From Dissulfurirhabdus thermomarina (GTDB lineage: Bacteria; Desulfobacterota; Dissulfuribacteria; Dissulfuribacterales; Dissulfurirhabdaceae): a DNA stretch of 64,000 bases. Both the position numbers and the translations under genes were made by a program. Shown piece by piece: positions 26,605 to 36,000 of this stretch. The first letter of the stretch is position 1. Every line of letters starts with the position of its first letter. Location of the stretch: contig NZ_JAATWC010000004.1 of assembly GCF_012979235.1 (NCBI RefSeq), positions 62,001 to 126,000 of the forward strand, read 5' to 3'. Below the pieces are notes generated by a model that saw only the letters and a program-made list of their open reading frames with translations, was not told the origin of the DNA and ran no database searches.

Positions 26605-28239
26605 TCAGAAGGTCACCTCCCACGCCAGATACCCGAACCCCTCCCGGGCCGTGTGCCCGGAGGCCGTGGTGCGCCGCTCCCGGAGGCCGCCGCCCCAGAG
26701 GAACCGGTGCCGGCCGATGGGCACGGCGCCGCCGATCTCCGCCGTCCGCCGCCCCTCCTCCCGGGGCGCCGCGGGATTGAGGCCCGTGCCGTTTCGGTTC
26801 ATCCGGACGCGGGCCGCCCGGAGCCGCCAGCTCCGCCCGCCGCGCTCCACCAGCAGGAGCTCCGCCGCGATCATCTCCCCGTCGTTGTCCATGGCGTGGC
26901 CCAGGGTCCGGTCGTAGTAGCGGTACCCGTCGCGGTAGATGGCGTGGTTGTAGGCATAGTCCCACTTGGGCTCCGAGAGGTAGAAGGCCGCCGTGGTGTC
27001 GGCGACCTCCACGTGGAGCCGCCAGGAGAGGCCCGCGCCCTCGAGGGCGCCCCAGGCCTCCAACCCGGCCAGCCCCACGAAACGGCTCGGCAGCATCCCG
27101 GCCTCGTCCTCGCCGATGAACTGCCCGTAGAGGGCGTAGGGAAGGTCCAGGACCGGGGAGACCAGCCGCAGGTCGTAGCCGGCCAGCTGGTTGCCGGGCT
27201 CGTTGGCGACGTCGATGTGGTCGTCGCCCCGGTTGTCGCGGCCGATGAGGAGCTTTCCGAAGGTCTCGAGGTCGGAGGGCCGCCCTTTCCCCCCCCACTG
27301 GGCGGCCCGGGAGAGCCCGATCTCGAGCTTCCGGAAGGGGCGGCAGGCAAAGCGCATCCCCAGGAACCGGGCGTGGGAGACCGCCCGGCCGTCCTCGAAG
27401 CGGCCGAGGACGGCCACGAAGGTCCAGGGACCGATCCAGGCGAGCCACGGCGTCTCGAAGGCGTCGGCGTAGTTCCGGCGAAGGGCCACCGAGGGGAGCG
27501 GGCGGGCGTTGGTGGAGAGGACGAGGCTTCCGTCCCAGCCCGGCCCCCACCAGCGCTCCACCTGCCCCACGGTGAGGGCCCAGTTGCCGAGGATGCCGGA
27601 GAGGTAGGAGCCGTCGAGGCGGACCCGCTTGTGGTCCGGGGGCGCCACCGCGCCGGTGACCCGCAGCCGGAAGGCCGCGTAGCGCCCCATCCAGTCGAGG
27701 CCGGCCCGGGTCTCCCCCTTCTCGCGGGGGACGTCCGTGAAGGTGCGGAGGTAGTGGCGGGCGGCGGCGAGCCCCCCCGCCGCGGCCTCGGACCGGAACC
27801 GGCCCGCCAGAGCCTCCTCCGCCACCCGCTCCCGGAGGCGCCGGAGCGAGAGGGCGGCCGCGCTCCCGGGTGGCGGGGCGGCGTCCAGGTCCACGAGGCG
27901 GCGGGAGATCTCGCCCCAGGAGAGGGGCCAGGTGGTGACGGGGCCCTCCACGAGCCCCGCGTCGGCCAGCACCTGGACGTCGTGGCGGAGGACCGGGTCG
28001 CCGGGGTCCGCCCAGGGCGCGGCGCGGGCCGGGGCGACGCCGAGGCAGGCGAGGAGACAGGCGAGCACGGCGAGCCGGGCGGGGAAACCGGGCCGGGGGG
28101 AAGAAGGTGCAGTGGTGGCGGGCCTTCCGGGACGAATCGTGGCGTCTCCTCTCCCCAGGGTGCAGGCACCGGCCGCCCGGGGGACCGGCGGCGCCCCCAC
28201 GCCGCCCTTCCCCCGAAATCCCGGGGCCTTGCGGTCCAT
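26605..28239 (-). CDS. Capsule-assembly protein Wzi-like outer-membrane beta-barrel
   Basis: A 544-residue reading from ATG 28239. A signal-peptide-like core (RLAVLACLLACLGVAPARA) sits only at about residues 55-73. The mature part matches Wzi-family outer-membrane barrels: helical N-terminus (LRHDVQVLADAGLVEGPVTTWPLSW), VGQVERWWGPGWDGSLVLS, NARPLPSVALRRNYADAF, and FLGMRFACRPFRKLEIGLSR. Wzi anchors or orders surface polysaccharide. The 50-residue stretch before the signal peptide is atypical and there is no ribosome site at 28239, so the true start is uncertain. A bamA fragment begins 44 bases upstream. Confidence 0.82.
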   Translation of the reverse strand: MDRKAPGFRGKGGVGAPPVPRAAGACTLGRGDATIRPGRPATTAPSSPRPGFPARLAVLACLLACLGVAPARAAPWADPGDPVLRHDVQVLADAGLVEGPVTTWPLSWGEISRRLVDLDAAPPPGSAAALSLRRLRERVAEEALAGRFRSEAAAGGLAAARHYLRTFTDVPREKGETRAGLDWMGRYAAFRLRVTGAVAPPDHKRVRLDGSYLSGILGNWALTVGQVERWWGPGWDGSLVLSTNARPLPSVALRRNYADAFETPWLAWIGPWTFVAVLGRFEDGRAVSHARFLGMRFACRPFRKLEIGLSRAAQWGGKGRPSDLETFGKLLIGRDNRGDDHIDVANEPGNQLAGYDLRLVSPVLDLPYALYGQFIGEDEAGMLPSRFVGLAGLEAWGALEGAGLSWRLHVEVADTTAAFYLSEPKWDYAYNHAIYRDGYRYYDRTLGHAMDNDGEMIAAELLLVERGGRSWRLRAARVRMNRNGTGLNPAAPREEGRRTAEIGGAVPIGRHRFLWGGGLRERRTTASGHTAREGFGYLAWEVTF

Positions 28240-28282
28240 GGTAGCGGACGAACCCGGCGGCGGCAAGGGCGGGGCCGCCCTT

Positions 28283-28743
28283 CTTCTCGCCCAAGGCCCT
28301 CTCCGCCGACCTCAAGGCCGTCTTCGCCCTGGGCTACTTCGACGACGTCCGGGTGGAGGGCGAGCCGGGGCCGAAGGGCCACCTGGTCACCTTCGTGGTG
28401 AAGGAGAAGCCCGCCATCCGCAGCATCCTCTTCACCGGCAACAAGGCCCTCAAGGACAAGGACCTCAAGGCCGTGCTGGATCTCAAGCCCTTCACCGTGG
28501 TGCAGGAGAAGGCCCTGCGGGAGAACGCCGACAAGATCGAGGCCCTCTACCTCACCAAGGGCTACGTGCACACCACGGTGAAGCCGGTGGTGGTGAAGGT
28601 CTCGGACCGGTCGGCGGACGTCCGCTTCGAGATCGAGGAGGGCGAGCGGATCCTGGTCAAGCGGATCGAGATCGACGGCAACGAGGCCTTCCCGGACGAC
28701 ACCTTGAAGGACCTCATGGAGACCAAGGAGAAGGGCCCTCGAT
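28283..28743 (+). pseudogene. Internal fragment of bamA (461 bp duplicate, POTRA region)
   Basis: Nearly identical to 40574-41034 of the intact bamA; I count four mismatches. It encodes a continuous POTRA segment (ALSADLKAVFALGYFDDV through DTLKDLMETKEKGPR) and then leaves homology at GGGCCCTCGAT, followed by a stop within four codons. It has neither signal peptide nor barrel, so it is a non-functional copy. It is oriented like the parent gene and divergent from the Wzi-like gene. Confidence 0.92.
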
Positions 28744-29373
28744 CTCACTGACGGCGACCGGCTCCTCGTGCGCTCCCGGAGCCGCCCGGAAGGGATCCCG
28801 GACTTCAGCAGCACCCGGGTCGAAGTCATCGCCATGGACCGGCCCCGGAGATCGAAGCCCCCGGGAAAGACGGCATGGTCCCCCCGCCGACGCCGGTTCG
28901 ACCCCTGGGCCCCAACGGATCGGGATCCCGCGCCGGGCCGGCCGCCTCCCCCTCGAGGCCCGGATCCACACCGCCACCCGGATGGCAACAGCTTATCCGA
29001 CCCCCATTTATTATTGGCATTTCCTATTTGACTGAAAGGTCCCTTCGCCCTTTTATTAGGCTCCGTGTCTCGGCATCCGGCGCCGTGCCGCCCGAGACGA
29101 TACCGCGCCGGCGGGCAGGCTGGAGGCCCCCGGCCTGTCTCGCAACACCCCAAGGAGCGCAGATAAAGCAGATGAAGATCGTCTATCGGTCACACTGATC
29201 CCTGCGGCTGGGAGGCCGCCCGGTCCGGGCGGCACAGACGACAGGCGCAATGCCCCCACCGCCGCTCCGCTGCTAACGCCCACGCCTGATGAGGGCTTCG
29301 CCGCCGCGGGGACGGGACAGCGCGCCAACCCAAGCGTGCAGGAGGCATCCACCCCGTGCAGGAAGAGGCCCTC
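28744..29373. other. 630-base region without a supported gene
   Basis: After the bamA fragment the DNA is GC-rich, with a short frame beginning LDLTDGDRLLVRSRSRPEGI that might be a decayed gene tail but has no clear start or family. AT-richer sequence follows around 28980-29050. A small hairpin (29215-29221 with 29227-29233) lies upstream of the redox operon, which must have its promoter and leader here. I could not identify a reliable promoter, riboswitch or RNA gene. Confidence 0.4.
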
Positions 29374-32300
29374 ATGAACGCCCAGACTCCGAACCAGGCC
29401 CCCTCTCCCATTGGCGCCGTGATGGTCGTCGGCGGCGGCGTCGCCGGCGTCCAGGCGGCCCTCGACCTCTCCGCCCTCGGCTACAAGGTCTATCTCGTCG
29501 AGAAGAGCACCGCCATCGGCGGCATCATGGCCCGGCTCGACAAGACCTTCCCCACCAACGACTGTTCCCTGTGCATCCTCGCCCCAAAGCTGGTGGAGAC
29601 GGGGCGCGACCCCAACATCGACATCCTCACGAAGGCCGAGTTGGTCTCCCTCCACGGCGAGCCGGGCCGCTTCACGGCCAGGGTCAGAAAACGGCCGCGC
29701 TACATCGACGAGACCGTCTGTAACGGCTGCGGCCAATGCACCCAGTACTGCATCCGGATCGTCAGGGACGGATACAACGAAAACCTGTGCACCACCCACG
29801 CCGCCCGCATCGACTTCTCGCAAGCGGTGCCCACCAGCTACCACATCGATCCCGAGGCCTGCCTGCGGCTCAACCACCAGACCTGCGGCCTCTGCGCCGT
29901 GGTCTGCCGGACCGGGGCCATCCGCTTCGACCAGCAGGAGGAGGTCCTCGATCTCGAGGTGGGGGCCGTGATCCTGGCGCCGGGATTCGGCCGGGTCGAT
30001 ACGGAGGTCTTGGGCGCCTATGGCTGGGGACGTTACGACGACGTCCTCACCGCCCTCGAGTTCGAAAGGCTGATGTGCGCCAGCGGGCCGACCGGGGGTG
30101 AGATCGTCCGGATCTCCAACGGCCGGCACCCGAAGAAGATCGCCTTCCTGCAATGTATCGGCTCCAGGGACAGCCGATGTCACAACGGCTATTGTTCCTC
30201 CGTCTGCTGCATGTACGCCATCAAACAGGCCACCCTGGCCCGCGAGCATGACCCGGAAGCCGCGATCACGCTCTTCTTCATGGATATCCGGACCCACGGC
30301 AAGGGATTCGATGCCGCCCGGGAACGTGCCATCGCCGAAAACGGCTTCCGGGTCGTCTATGCCCGGCCGCCGCGCGTCGAAGGCGCCGGCGACCGCCTGT
30401 TCCTCTCCTGGACGGACGAAGCCGGGGCCTCCCACTGCGAAGACTTCGACATAGTCGTGCTCTCGCAGGGGCTCGAGGCCCCGGACGACGCCGAACCACT
30501 GGCCGAGGCTGCGGGCATCGCCCTGAACCGGTACCACTTCGCCGCCACCGATCCCTATGCGCCCCTCGCCACCACCCGGCCCGGCGTCTACGTGGCCGGT
30601 GCCTTCCAGGGCCCCAAGGACATCCCCGATTCCGTCACCCAGGCCAGCGGGGCCGCCGGTATCGCAACCGCCCGCCTGGCCCCCGCCAGGGGCCGCCTGA
30701 CCACCACCGCGACATTCCCGGCGGAGCGGGAGGTCGCCGGCGAGCCCCCCAGGGTGGGCGTCTTCGTCTGCCACTGCGGCATCAACATCGGCGGGGTGGT
30801 GGACGTACCGGCGGTGCGGGACTACGCCCGAACGCTCCCGAACGTGGTCCATGCCAGCGACAACCTGTACTCCTGTTCTCAGGACACCCAGCGCCACATG
30901 GCCGACGTCATCCGCAGACACGGTTTGAACCGCGTCGTCGTCGCGGCCTGCACCCCCAGGACCCACGAGCCCCTCTTCCAGGCCACCCTCCGAGAGGCCG
31001 GACTCAACCGCGCCCTCTTCGAGATGGCCAACATCCGGGACCAGTGCTCCTGGGTCCACATGCACGAGCGGGAGGCGGCAACGGAAAAAGCCAAGGACCT
31101 GGTCCGGATGGCGGTGGCCAAGGCCTGCCGGCTCACCCCGCTGGGAGAGCAGGAGTTGCCGGTGATCCCCAGGGCCCTGGTGATCGGCGGGGGGCTGGCC
31201 GGCCTGACCGCGGCCCTGACCATCGCCGAGCAGGGCTTCGTCTGCACCCTGGTGGAACGGGAGCAGCGCCTGGGCGGCCGGGCCCTCCTCCTGAGCCAGG
31301 ACCGCTTCGGCACCGATCCCCGGAAGGCCATCCGAGAGCTGGCCCGCCGGGTGCGGCGCCACCCGCGGATCACCGTCCTCACCGGTGCGAAGGTCTCCGC
31401 CGTCTCGGGTCACGTGGGACGCTTCACCACCACCGTCGATACCCGCCGGGGCCAAGAGACCGTCGAGCACGGCGTCGTGGTCCTGGCCACCGGCGGCAGG
31501 CCCCATGTACCGAAGAGATTCGGCTACGGGGCCTCGCCCCGCATCCTGACCCAGATCGACCTGGAAAAACGGCTGGCCGGCTCGCGCCCCCTCCCCGCCC
31601 GGTGCCGGCAGGTCGTGATGATCCAGTGCGTCGGCTCCAGGGGGGACGACCTCCCCTACTGCAGCCGGGTCTGTTGCGGCCAGGCGGTCAAGAACGCCCT
31701 GCGTCTCAAGGCGTTGGCCCCGGAGATCCAGGTGACCATTCTCTACCGCGACATGCGCACCTACGGCTTCATGGAAGATGCCTACCGAACGGCCCGCGAA
31801 CAGGGGGTGATCTTTACCCGCTACCAACCGGAACGCCCCCCGCAGGTCAGGGTGCTCGCACGGCCCACGGTGACCTACTTCGATCCGATCCTGGGCCGGG
31901 ACGTAGAGCGGACCGCCGACCTGTTGGTCCTCTCCACCGGCATCGAGGCCGACGACCCGACCGGCCTGGCCAGGCTCTTCAAGGTCCCCCTCACCGCCGA
32001 GGGATTCTTCCTGGAGGCCCATGTCAAGTTGCGCCCGGTGGACCTGGCGGTGGACGGCGTCTTCGTCTGCGGCCTGGCACACGGCCCCAAGAACATGGAA
32101 GAAACCATCGCCCAGGCCCAGGCCGCCGGGGCCCGTGCCTGCCAGCCCCTGGCCGGGGGGCGCATCACCCCGGAACCCATCGTCTCGAGCGTCGATCCGG
32201 AAAGGTGCATCGGCTGTGGCGCCTGCGAATCTTTCTGCCCGTACAAGGCCATCGAACTCTACCGGGAGGACAAGGTCCGGAAGGCCCGCGTCATCGCCGC

Positions 32301-32412
32301 CGCCTGCAAGGGATGCGGCATCTGCGCCAGCCGCTGCCCCACCCTGGCCATCGACATGGGCCGTTTCACCTACGAGGGGATCATGGCCCAGATCCACGCC
32401 CTCCGTCCATGA
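29374..32412 (+). CDS. HdrA-like iron-sulfur flavoprotein, double-HdrA fusion
   Basis: A 1012-residue soluble flavoprotein made of two HdrA-related halves. Residues 1-450 have a FAD motif (VVGGGVAGVQAAL), DKTFPTNDCSLCILAPK, ferredoxin-like cysteines (CNGCGQCTQYC, CGLCAVVC) and CIGSRD...CSSVCC. Residues 460-1012 form a full HdrA: CHCGINIGGVVDV, CTPRTHEPLFQ, a second FAD motif (VIGGGLAGLTAAL near 603), CVGSRG...YCSRVCC and two C-terminal [4Fe-4S] motifs (CIGCGACESFCP, CKGCGICASRCP). HdrA is the bifurcating flavin subunit of heterodisulfide reductase complexes. The ATG at 29374 is preceded by GGAAGAGG; an in-frame GTG at 29356 with GGAGG upstream is possible. It overlaps the next gene or lies just before it. 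Confidence 0.92.
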   Translation: MNAQTPNQAPSPIGAVMVVGGGVAGVQAALDLSALGYKVYLVEKSTAIGGIMARLDKTFPTNDCSLCILAPKLVETGRDPNIDILTKAELVSLHGEPGRFTARVRKRPRYIDETVCNGCGQCTQYCIRIVRDGYNENLCTTHAARIDFSQAVPTSYHIDPEACLRLNHQTCGLCAVVCRTGAIRFDQQEEVLDLEVGAVILAPGFGRVDTEVLGAYGWGRYDDVLTALEFERLMCASGPTGGEIVRISNGRHPKKIAFLQCIGSRDSRCHNGYCSSVCCMYAIKQATLAREHDPEAAITLFFMDIRTHGKGFDAARERAIAENGFRVVYARPPRVEGAGDRLFLSWTDEAGASHCEDFDIVVLSQGLEAPDDAEPLAEAAGIALNRYHFAATDPYAPLATTRPGVYVAGAFQGPKDIPDSVTQASGAAGIATARLAPARGRLTTTATFPAEREVAGEPPRVGVFVCHCGINIGGVVDVPAVRDYARTLPNVVHASDNLYSCSQDTQRHMADVIRRHGLNRVVVAACTPRTHEPLFQATLREAGLNRALFEMANIRDQCSWVHMHEREAATEKAKDLVRMAVAKACRLTPLGEQELPVIPRALVIGGGLAGLTAALTIAEQGFVCTLVEREQRLGGRALLLSQDRFGTDPRKAIRELARRVRRHPRITVLTGAKVSAVSGHVGRFTTTVDTRRGQETVEHGVVVLATGGRPHVPKRFGYGASPRILTQIDLEKRLAGSRPLPARCRQVVMIQCVGSRGDDLPYCSRVCCGQAVKNALRLKALAPEIQVTILYRDMRTYGFMEDAYRTAREQGVIFTRYQPERPPQVRVLARPTVTYFDPILGRDVERTADLLVLSTGIEADDPTGLARLFKVPLTAEGFFLEAHVKLRPVDLAVDGVFVCGLAHGPKNMEETIAQAQAAGARACQPLAGGRITPEPIVSSVDPERCIGCGACESFCPYKAIELYREDKVRKARVIAAACKGCGICASRCPTLAIDMGRFTYEGIMAQIHALRP

Positions 32413-32423
32413 GGAACCGCCCG

Positions 32424-33038
32424 ATGAAGACCGAACACCAGCCCCGCATCCTGGGCTTCCTGTGCAACTGGTGCTGCTACACCGCCGCCGACTCCGCCGG
32501 GGTGGGCCGCTATCAATACCCGCCGAACCTGCGGGTCATCCGCCTCATGTGCACCGGCCGCCTCGACCCCTCCCTGCCCCTGGAAGGCCTGGCCGCCGGC
32601 GCGGACGCCGTCTTCGTCGGCGGGTGCCACCCGGGGGAATGTCACTACCAGGACGGCAACTTCCATGCCCTGGTCTCCGCCGCCCTGGTCCACGAGGTCT
32701 TGGCGCGGCTCGGCGTCGCCCGCGAGCGCTTCCTGATCGATTGGGCCTCGGCCGCCGAAGGCCCCCACTTCGTCCAGGTCATCACCGAATTCACCGAACG
32801 CGTCCGATCCCTCGGCCGCCTGGGAACGGCGGAGGGCACCGACGAAGAGACGCTGCGACACCGGCTGGCCGAGGCCGCCGAGATGGCGCGGGGTCGGCAG
32901 GTCCGGATCGGCCTGGTCCACGCCGCGCGGGAGATGATCCAACAGCGGGAGTACTCGCGGGACGGGATCGCCGCCCTTGTCCAGGCCCGATGTGCCAAGG
33001 CCCTGGCGGCCTGGCAACCGGAGGGGACCGCTCCATGA
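32424..33038 (+). CDS. MvhD-like hydrogenase/Hdr electron-transfer subunit
   Basis: A 204-residue protein of the MvhD/FrhD family. MvhD is the [2Fe-2S] subunit that carries electrons from a hydrogenase or formate dehydrogenase to HdrA. Signature: ILGFLCNWCCYTAAD, IRLMCTGRLDPSL, GADAVFVGGCHPGECHYQDGN. The selenocysteine seen in some homologs is cysteine here. The extended C-terminus is not typical of minimal MvhD. The ATG at 32424 has GAGGAA upstream; an ATG at 32409 would overlap the HdrA stop. Its stop overlaps the next gene as ATGA. Confidence 0.9.
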   Translation: MKTEHQPRILGFLCNWCCYTAADSAGVGRYQYPPNLRVIRLMCTGRLDPSLPLEGLAAGADAVFVGGCHPGECHYQDGNFHALVSAALVHEVLARLGVARERFLIDWASAAEGPHFVQVITEFTERVRSLGRLGTAEGTDEETLRHRLAEAAEMARGRQVRIGLVHAAREMIQQREYSRDGIAALVQARCAKALAAWQPEGTAP

Positions 33039-36000
33039 CGGCCCGCCGGAGACACCACCGCTGCCGCATCGACGGCCGAGAGATCCGGGTCGCCCCCGGC
33101 ACCACCATCCGGGCAGCGGCCGCCGACATCGGCATCGAGATCCCCGGCCTCTGCCACCTGGAAGGCCGCCCGGATGCCGATTTTCCATGCCTCATCTGTA
33201 TGGTGGAGGCGGACGGCCGCCTGGTTCGTTCCTGCCAGACCCCCGTGGCCGACGGGATGGAGATCCGGACCGCCAGCCCGGCCGTCGAGTGCCACCGACG
33301 GCAGCGGCTCGAGTTCCTCTCCTCCTTCCACTACGGCGACTGCAAGCCCCCCTGCACCCTCGCCTGCCCGGCAGGCATCAACGTCCAGGGCTACATCCGC
33401 TACATCGCCCGCGGAGAATACGGCGCCGCCCTGGACCTCATCCGGGAGAAGAACCCCCTCCCCGGCATCGTCTGCCGCGTCTGCCCGCGTTTCTGCGAGA
33501 GCCGGTGCCGACGGACCCTGGTCGACGAGCCGATCGCCATCAACCACCTCAAGCGCTTCGCGGTGGAAAACGGCCGGGAGACGGCGCCTCCGATCGTCCC
33601 CGGTCCGCCCACCGGCTTCAGCGTGGCGGTGATCGGGGGCGGTCCGGCAGGGCTCTCCTGCGCCTGGTACCTGCGACGTTTCGGCCACGATGTCACCCTC
33701 TTCGAGGCAACGTCACGGCTCGGCGGCATGCCCGCCGCGGCCATCCCCACCTTCAAGCTCCCCGCCGCCGAGGTGACCCGCGAGGTGGAGCAGGTCATCG
33801 GCCTCGGGGTCCACGTGCGCCTCGGCAAGCGATGGGGCCGAGATTTTTCCCTCGCCGACCTCCTGGACGGCGGATTCCATGCCGTCTTCCTGGCCACCGG
33901 CATCCCCGGCCAAGGGCCCCTCGAGGTCCCGGGCGCAGCACACACCCGTGATGCCCTCGCCTTCCTGAAAGAGGTGCGCGCCGGTCGTCCCCCCGCCATC
34001 GGCGACAAGGTCCTGGTCCTGGGCGGCGGCCGCATCGCCGTGGAGACGGCCCGCTGTGCCCGACGGGCCGGTGCCGCCCAGGTCACGGTGGTCCATCCGA
34101 GGGCCCGAGTGGAGCTTGGGGCCCCGCAGCGGGACATCGCCGAGGCGGAACGGGAGGGGGTCCAGTTCTTCCTGATGGCCCAGCCGTTGCGCCTCACGCG
34201 AGACGGGGCCCGGATCCGGGTGGAACTGGCCCGCACCCTCCTGGGCCCTCCCGACCGCCGGGGCACCCGGCAGCCGGTCGTCCAGGAAGGGTCCTCCCTG
34301 TGGTGGGAGGGCGAGACGGTCTTTGCAGCACCCGGCCAGGCCAGCGACGGCGCCTTCACGTCCTACGGCCGGATCGAGGCCCGCCTGGCCCTCACCCCGC
34401 GCCAGACCCTCAAGGTGCACCCGGCCACCCTTCGGACCAATATCGACCGGGTCTACGCCGGCGGCGACCTGACCAGCGGCCCCCGAACCGTCATCCAGGC
34501 GGTGGCCGCCGGCAGGCGAGCCGCAGAGGCCATCCACGAAGACCTCACCGGCACCCCGGCGGCCAGGCCCCTGGACGGCCGGATCAACTTCAGCCGCGGC
34601 CGGCGATTCGAAGAGGTCGCCATGGTCAACTTCGCCGGCCGGGCCATCGCCCTGCAGGAATCCCCCCCGGTCCGCCCGCCGGAACGCCGCATCGGGGATT
34701 TCGACCCGGTGGACCTCGGCTATTCGGAGGAGATGGCCGTGCGGGAGGCAAAACGGTGCCTCCAGTGCGGCTGTATGGGTCTGGCCAAATGCGGTCTGCG
34801 GCCCCTGCTCAACACCTACGGCGTCCAACCGAAGGCCGCCCCGAGAAGGCCACGGGCCGACATCGACGACCGTCACCCCTTCATCCGGATCGATCCCAAC
34901 CGGTGCATCGGCTGCCAGCGCTGCCAGCGGTCGTGCGAATTCGAGGCCCTCACCGTGAAGGTCCGGGAGGTTGAAGACGGCCTGCCGAACCCTTCCCTCT
35001 CCATTTCCCCCTCCTGCGTCGCTTGCGGGGCCTGCGTGGATGCCTGTCCCACCGGCGCCCTCACCAAGAAGGACCTGCCTGCGCCCTTCCTGCCGGGCGA
35101 GACGGCCACGGTCCGAAGCGTCTGCACCTACTGCGGCACGGGCTGCGCCGTCGATCTCCACGTCAAGAACGGTATCCTCCAAGAAGTCACGGCGGATCGA
35201 TCCCAGCCCCCCAACCACGGAGATCTCTGCGTCAAGGGACGGTTCGGATTCGACTTTCACCGCCACCCGGACCGGCTGATCCAGCCCCTGGTGCGGGAGT
35301 CCGTCGAGGCGCCGTGGCGCCCGGCGACCTGGGACGAGGCCCTGGCCATGGCCGCCGCCGGTCTCAAAAAGGCCCTGGCGGAATACGGCCCGGAGGGCGT
35401 CGGGGTGCTGGCCTCGTCCCGATGCGAGAACGAAGCGGCCTACGTGGCCCAGAAGTTCGCTCGGGTCGTCCTCCGGACCAACAACGTCGACAACTGTGCG
35501 CGGGTCTGCCACGCCCCCTCCGTGAGCGGCCTGCGCATCGCGTTGGGGAGCGGCGCCGCCACCAATCCGCTGGAGAGCATCGAACTGGCCGAAGTCCTCC
35601 TCGTCTGCGGCTCCAACACCACCGAGGCCCACCCGGTGGTGGGCCTGAAGATCCGGCGGGCGATCCGACGCGGCGCCCGCCTGGTCGTCATCGATCCCCG
35701 CCGCACGGAGCTGGCGGACATGGCCGACATCTGGCTCTCGCCCCTCCCCGGCACCAACGTGCTCCTCCTCAATGCCCTTGTCCACGTCATCCTGGACGAG
35801 GGCCTGGAGAACAAGGAATTCATCGCCGCACGCACCGAAAACATCGAGCCGGTCCGCGCCCATGTCCGGTCCTTCTCTCCGGAGGCCACCGCGGCAGCCA
35901 CCGGGGTGGACCCGGCCCGGGTCCGGCAGGCGGCCCGTCTCTATGGCGCCACACGCCGGGGAATGATCCTCTACGGCCTGGGGGTGACCGAACACCGAAA

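Noticed and set aside
28895-28925. Possible tRNA T-arm (CGGTTCGACCCC)
   Set aside because: The flanking bases do not form the five-pair stem and no acceptor, D or anticodon arms can be drawn.
28768-29031. 87-residue plus-strand frame after the bamA fragment
   Set aside because: The first part (TDGDRLLVRSR) looks slightly protein-like, but the rest is proline/arginine-rich and no ribosome site or family is visible; described only as part of the gap.
29050-29240. Riboswitch or selC gene in the leader of the redox operon
   Set aside because: Only a small GC hairpin is clear; no recognised Moco riboswitch core or tRNA-Sec arms could be built.
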